Below, in pieces: positions 58,452-64,000 of a stretch of DNA of 64,000 nt (the stretch's first letter is position 1; each line of letters begins with the position of its first letter). The position numbers and the translations under genes are program-made. Under the pieces are notes generated by a model. That model had not been told where the DNA came from. It did no database searches and saw nothing but the letters and a program-made list of their open reading frames with translations. Origin of the DNA: Meandrina meandrites (lineage: Eukaryota; Cnidaria; Anthozoa; Scleractinia; Meandrinidae); assembly GCA_963693305.1 (NCBI GenBank), contig OY855915.1, positions 14,231,840 to 14,295,839 of the forward strand. Reading direction: 5' to 3'.

Positions 58452-59390
58452 TTAGAGGAGGAATGACTCGAGCCATGCTGGTTTTCTCCTGTAGCAAGGG
58501 AGTGTGCTGCTGGTCAGATAATCAATGAAGCCCTTGACAGCTGAGTTGAATAAGTGCTGAGGGTATTTAAGTTTTGAGAACACATCCTTTAACCAATCAC
58601 ATTCCTGTGAAAAATAGGACCAATCAGACGACAGCCAGTAAGCTCGATACAACATGGTGGTAATTAGGCAGCACTTGTATCGACTATCGACATGGTTTTG
58701 GTAATGAACGAAGAGTCCGTGTTTGTTGGCTTGGTGTAAACTCCGGTCTCAATTCTTGGCGCTACGTTTATTAGCTCAACACCAACAAAAGGTATAAAGG
58801 AATTACTCTCAACATCCATTGTAAATTTTACAGAGGAGTGGCAGTTATGGAGGGTGTCCAAAAAACTGTCAGCTGAAGCCTTGTTTGGCATAACGTACAT
58901 ATCAACGATAGAAATAGGACACCTTGCCATCCTGATTGTGTTTTTCTTTGATGGAGCACGTGAATATGTTTGCTAGTAGGGGTGCAACAGGGGATCCCAT
59001 TGCAGCCTCATCCGTCTGTTCATAAAGATTCCCATCAAACTGAAAGAGTTGCCTTTTGGTTGCTGCTCTCAGTAAGTTGACTAGCTGAGATCTTGAGAGG
59101 TTCAGTTCATGGGTCTTATTGAACCAATGATCAGTGAATGCCCTGTCAGCCAATATTGAGATGGTCTCCTCCAAAGGCACATAAGTAAACAGCAAAGTTA
59201 TGTCGTATGACACCAGGATATCACCATTGTTGATCACCAGGTCTTGTATTTCATTAAGGAACTGATAGGTTTCAGTTACATTGTACTGATTGATCTGATC
59301 ATCCAGCCATTTGCCCAAAGCATAATTATAGGTGTGTGTGGCCAAGAGGATTGGGCACATAGCAAGGTTTTCTTTGTGCATCTTTGGTAA
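58452..59390 (-). pseudogene. Penelope-like element reverse transcriptase, broken
   Basis: The minus strand encodes the core of a Penelope-like reverse transcriptase: PKMHKEN at the 5' end, SYDITLLFTYVPLEETI (motif A region, 59150-59200), AAMGSPVAPLLANIF (motif B, about 58970), then the catalytic box. At that box (about 58905-58915) the frame shifts and only YR.VDMYVMP remains, so the usual YVDD pair of aspartates is destroyed. Later come NCHSSVKFTMDVE, FVGVELI, VYTKPTNT and LYRAYWLSSDW, the usual carboxy-terminal blocks, through one more break near 58660. No GIY-YIG endonuclease domain is seen, and the region upstream of 59390 is not homologous. Confidence 0.85.
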
Positions 59391-61860
59391 TCATTATGGG
59401 ACATCCTTGATTAACATACTGTATGCTTCATATTGTTTATTGCCATCTTGTATGGAATTGAATATCTGTCTTGTTTTAAAGTACATGTCATCTGAAGCAG
59501 TCAATATGTTCATCTATGACATAACAATTAGAAGTGTTGATCTAATTACATGTCAGTGAATGCCATTAAAAGCTATTGGCTTACAGAAGCAAGCAACTAA
59601 AATAAAAACAATTTAATAAGGAAATATAGGTAAAGTGAATAATGTAGCAAATATAAGTAAAAGAAATAAGTGTTCAATCCTAATACCCAGGTAAAAAGAG
59701 AAGCTACTGTATAAACTCTATAGCTTAGTTTTCCATGAAAAACTCAACTTATCATCGGAAAGTTGTAATATCCTTTGTATTGTAATTTATTTAAATTTCC
59801 TTAGTTGTATAAACGAAACCCACCACTTCCTTTTTCCTTGGATTCTATTTTTTATGTTTGTTAATTTTACTTTTATTGTATTCCTAGAAGTGTGAACATT
59901 TCGATAACTTTCTTTGTGTCAAACAATCAAGCAGTTTTTTGATGGAGGGAAGCCCCTTCATTGGTGTACTAAAGGACAGCTGAAAATGATCAGTCAAGTT
60001 GGTATTTTGTGTATTGTGGTTCTTGAGAAGGAAAATTTGACTGCCCTAACTTGCTGATGTTTATTGTGGTCAGTAACTGTTGGTGAAGCTTTATCTTTCC
60101 AGCAGTGTGGCTACCTGGCTGACAGACAGTGTGTTCTTCACTTGAAAGAATTGATAAGAAAACAAACTTTAACATTATTGACATGTCACGGAATGCCATA
60201 AAATTATTCTGTGAGATTTTCAAGAGATTGTGCTCATGGGCACCTGTCTGTAGAAAAAGACCATGGCAGCAGAACATTTGTGGTATAGTTAAAAAGTATT
60301 GGTTGTTTTGCATATGAAATCAACATCGGGTTGTAGTGTGGGTGACAAGTAATGATTTGTCTTGCCCTTAAAAAGTAATAAATACTTGTGATCAAGGACA
60401 GGCAATAAAAGGAACTACAGCATAACAAGCAGACAAAAACAGATACTATAAACGATTTGCACTAAGGGAACTTGGGAAAGTCATCTGAGATAAAAATGAG
60501 CCAACATTCCAGACATGTTGTTTACTGCTGAGACTTTCCTTTGCTGAATACAATTACAGTGCATATGCTTCATGTAACAAGATGACAGCAACAGCTCAAA
60601 CTGGGGTCTCAAAAATATTGATCCCAGAATGATATTTTTGTTATCCCGTTGCCTGCCAAAAATTAAGGTGCGAGATGAAAGAATGTTATATCCCAGTCTT
60701 GTCTTTGGATATATTGAAAGGGGAATTATAATTGCCATTGTCCAAGGTGGTAGAGGCTATATTTCTGGTTTGTTTGTGGGCAACTACTCCGATCTTGGAA
60801 GAAAATTTTATGTCAGTAGACAAGTGATAAAGACCTAGCATCTGATTGGAATGTATTGAATTTCTGAAGAGGATGGCTTATTAAAGATATTAAAGATTTG
60901 CAATGTTTTAGCTTTCATTTTGTTGGTTTTTTCCTTCAACAACAAAAAACAAAATTCCTTAATTTGTTATGCTGGCTAATGACTGATACAGTCACAATAG
61001 AAAGGGAAGTCACCAGAACATCCCATGGTCTGACCAGGACCTCATGCATGTTCACAGTCTGTCGCCTTAGCAGTGGCAGCCATGGGCAGCTATTTTGTCC
61101 TTGTTAGGTTCCATCAGCATGACATAGCTGTCAGGCATGAGGAAGACCCAAATGTCCTGTACACCTGCCCTTTACTACCTTTACTTTTCTCTCTGTCTAT
61201 CCATGTAGCAAACTCCTTTTATAAACTCCTTTTGTAATAGCTCTAGGCATTTAAACAATGCTATCCTTTATAGGTCCAAATAGGAGGATCACTTATCGGC
61301 GTCAGTGGTAGAATTGTTTGAATATGAGCTAAATACAAAATCTCAATCCTCATTGGATGAGAGGGCTAAGTGTGGTGTCTTTGAGACGCATGCTCTTACT
61401 CACATATGAGTTAAAAACTATAGTGATACAAAGCAAGAATTTGAAAAAAATGTAAATAAATAAACATACATAAAAGTTAAAATATTATATTAATAGTAAT
61501 TTGGTATCGTATTCGTCAAAAACAAATGTGACAAACAAAAGCAATCATTAAGTCTTTGAATGATTAGATGGCTTGTGACTCAGTAGAGAAAATGGCAGGC
61601 AATCATTGCAACATAGTAATGCTTAAAGTGAAATGCTCTTCTTTGTGGAAGAGTCAGTGGTTAATACAGCAAGATCTCCTTGATTGTTCCTTGTCACTGT
61701 GCATGGAACTTAACATGAGTCATTTTGTTTTGAAGTATACACTATATGTAGTTCCAAGTAGTTAACAAATACATATAAAATATAAGAATTAAAAGTGTCA
61801 ATTTATTGACGCATCAGCGAATGCCATATAATAATTCTTATCAAAAAGATTTAGTTGATG
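59391..61860. repeat. Non-coding stretch, partly an old dispersed repeat
   Basis: Pieces of 59440-60600 resemble pieces of 61590-62560 and 63660-63760: TTTTGAAGTA/TTTTAAAGTA phrases, GGTATAGT..AAAAGT..TTGGTT, and TACAATTACAGTGCATATGC against TACAATTGCAATGCATATGC. The order is preserved, so these are diverged copies of one long unit. No coding is recognised. Confidence 0.5.
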
Positions 61861-62380
61861 GTCAGTTAATGAGACAGCACAATTTGTTTGGTATAGTGAA
61901 AAAAAAGTTTGCTTTTCTTGTGAAGTGAAAAATATTGGTTTGTACTCCAGGTAACAAGAAACAAATTTTTAATATTTGTGACTCTATACAGTCAACAAGA
62001 TATCGGAAACATAAGAAAGCGGACATGAAACCTACACTGTAAACGATATTAAAGAAGGCAACTGGTAAACATCAGTGTCTTTAATGTAGTTTGCTAGTCT
62101 CTTACTCTATGCAGTTAATGGTCAGTTAATGAGACAGCACAATTTGTTTGGTATAGTGAAAAAAAAGTTTGCTTTTCTTGTGAAGTAAAACATATTGGTT
62201 TGTACTCCAGGTGACAAGAAACAAATTTTTAATATTTGTGACTCTATACAGTCAACAAGATATTGGAAACATAAGAAAGCGGACATGAAACCTACACTGT
62301 AAACGATATTAAAGAAGGCAACTGGTAAACATCAGTGTCTTTAATGTAGTTTGCTAGTCTCTTAGTCTATGCAGTTAAAC
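61861..62380. repeat. Tandem duplication, period 260 bp
   Basis: GTCAGTTAATGAGACAGCAC at 61861 recurs at 62121, and the copies differ at only a few positions. Confidence 0.95.
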
Positions 62381-62617
62381 CACCATTCAGCCATTCTAAC
62401 ACATATGGTCAAAACTGTATGCTATTGACTGCCCCAAGCTTGTGACAGTTTCTGCTACTAGTTCATTTTCTAAATGCTGTCCAAAATATTTGAAATCCCA
62501 AAAGGCTTTTCTCTCCTTAATACAATTGCAATGCATATGCTTGGTGCCAAAAGGTGACACCAACAGCTGGCTCCAACTCATCATCAAAGGAGATCACAGA
62601 GAATCCTGCCATCTTTC

Positions 62618-63020
62618 TTATCCTATCTTATCCTATCCTATCATATACTATCATATCGTATCCTATCCTATCCTATCCTATCCTATCCTATCCTACCCCA
62701 TCCCATTCCTTTCCTATCCTTTCCTATCCTATCCTATCCTATCCTATCCTATCCTATCCTATCCCATCCCATCCCATCCCATCCCATCCTATCCTATCCT
62801 ATCCTATCCCATCTTATCCTAGCCTAGCCTACCCTATCCTATCCTGTCTTGTCCTATCCTATACTATCCTATCCCATCCCATCCTTTCCCATCTTAGCCT
62901 ATCCTTTCTTATCCTACTCCAGTTTATCCTATCCCATCCCATCCATCGTATCCTTTCGTATCATATCCTATCCCATCCCACTATTCTATACCTTTACGAT
63001 CTCATTCTATCCTAATCTAT
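62618..63020. repeat. (CCTAT)n satellite-like tract
   Basis: About 80 pentamers, with CCCAT and other variants increasing to the right. No plus-strand stop arises in perfect repeats, so all three frames read PILSY-type peptides; these are artefacts. Confidence 0.95.
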
Positions 63021-64000
63021 CCTATAATTTAATTCTGGAAATGAGACAAAAATATGCACAGCTCATTGTTAGAGGAAATTATCAAGTCAATTTAATCCAG
63101 TGTAAATGATATGGATTCCGTACACTTTTATGTTTTTCCTTTAAAGTGGACACTGATTTGTTTCCAATCTGTTCTTGACTCTGACTGCTGCAAAAGATGC
63201 TTATAGTCACCTGACCTCTGATGGCAGCATGTTTGTCGGCTAGTAGGTGTGTGGGTTAGTTGGAGCTTGTGTATGGCACAAAAAGGATTACAAGTGGATA
63301 GGTTTGCTGAATACTTATGTATTTTGTCAAGGCATTGCACTTCTGGGAATGGAAAATTTTCACATTATTCTTCAGGAGGAAGTCTGTTAAGAGAATAACT
63401 TATTATGAATGATACAATGCTGAGAACCTCCAAGGAAACCCATGAAGTGAAAAGATAAGAAATGCTTAGCAAAAGAGACAAATACAACAAAACTGGAATA
63501 AGTGCAATGATGTAAGAAATAATAAGTGATATTATACTGAATAGATCATATTAGAAACTAATTTTATTATGGACATTTCTGAGCTTGCATGTTTGTTTCT
63601 TCCTTGAACAAAAGAAATTTGATACCCAGGCTTGTGATTGATACAGGGTTCCCCACTAAAAAATGTTGTGGTTCGTCATGGCAAGATAGTAATGCTAAAA
63701 GTAAACTGCTCTCCTGAGCAAAATATTGTTCATTAATGTACTGGAATTATGCAAGGATCACTTGGACAAACAGCAGCGAAGAGAAGCCGGATCTTGGTGT
63801 AGATCAGGATCAGCAATTTAAAATAAAACATTAAACTTGATGCAAGGCTGATCAGACAGCTAAAAAGGTTAAATAAAAATTTTATTGCCCAATATTTTGG
63901 TTTGGCAAAACTTACCTTCTTCAGGGGCTGAAAAAGCTAAGTAAAAATTGAAGTAGGCAGTTACAATATTTGAAACAATACAAACAAAAGGCTGAAATTT
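63021..64000. other. Non-coding stretch to the window edge
   Basis: It contains a short piece of the old repeat (about 63670-63760). No gene is seen. Confidence 0.4.

Noticed and set aside
62442..63109. Long PILSYPILSY frames
   Set aside because: Translation of a (CCTAT)n tract in all three frames.

Overview
This window looks like gene-poor, repeat-dense DNA from an animal genome, most likely an anthozoan cnidarian (coral or sea anemone). That assignment is an inference. It rests on the AT-rich background, intron-type splice sites, and a mix of decayed mobile elements: Polinton/Maverick DNA, a CR1/L2-like LINE with a PHD finger and a 2A-like motif, Tx1/L1-like LINE pieces, a Penelope-like element, tRNA-derived SINEs and many small foldback elements. 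No species can be named from the sequence. No bacterial operon, CRISPR array or rRNA gene is visible. Some open frames quoted here begin at non-ATG codons, so protein starts are approximate unless an ATG is stated.

Layout. 1-3.85 kb: remains of a Polinton, with a protein-primed DNA polymerase B (+) broken by stops and frameshifts converging on the 3' part of an integrase (-), their stop codons 8 bp apart. 3.85-6.84 kb: a decayed gene for a large protein of tandem 51-residue units, each an acidic helix-like block plus a basic linker; I do not recognise it. 9.2-12.9 kb: a nearly complete LINE (-) with a single nonsense codon. 13-17.8 kb: several related copies of an unclassified repeat, including a 650-bp tandem duplication. 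17.76-20.4 kb: a 20-bp minisatellite followed by about 1.8 kb in which purine-rich and pyrimidine-rich blocks alternate on one strand. 20.4-21.3 kb: tRNA-derived SINEs and a 21-22-bp minisatellite.

22-36 kb: two or three sets of candidate exons (-), a 5'-truncated LINE, and a 1.75-kb block duplicated 5.46 kb away. 40.5-45.3 kb: LINE tails and several DNA-transposon derivatives, including one with TTAA ends nested in another. 45.7-48.4 kb: the most promoter-like part, with divergent first exons, an ETS-type site and an exon duplicated at a 499-bp offset. 49.5-52.7 kb: an old 3.2-kb palindrome with arms of about 1.55 kb around an (ATT)n core. 54-64 kb: a CAGGG-ended element, a possible two-exon small gene, a foldback, a LINE tail, a Penelope-like element with a damaged catalytic box, a 260-bp tandem duplication and a (CCTAT)n satellite.

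How the parts work together: almost every autonomous element is disabled, so the window is mainly a fossil record of insertions. Live functions, if any, are most likely the spliced genes around 45.7-48.4 kb, the exons at 22.4-24.2 kb and the small gene at 55.2 kb. All of these rest on splice-site logic and need transcript evidence.
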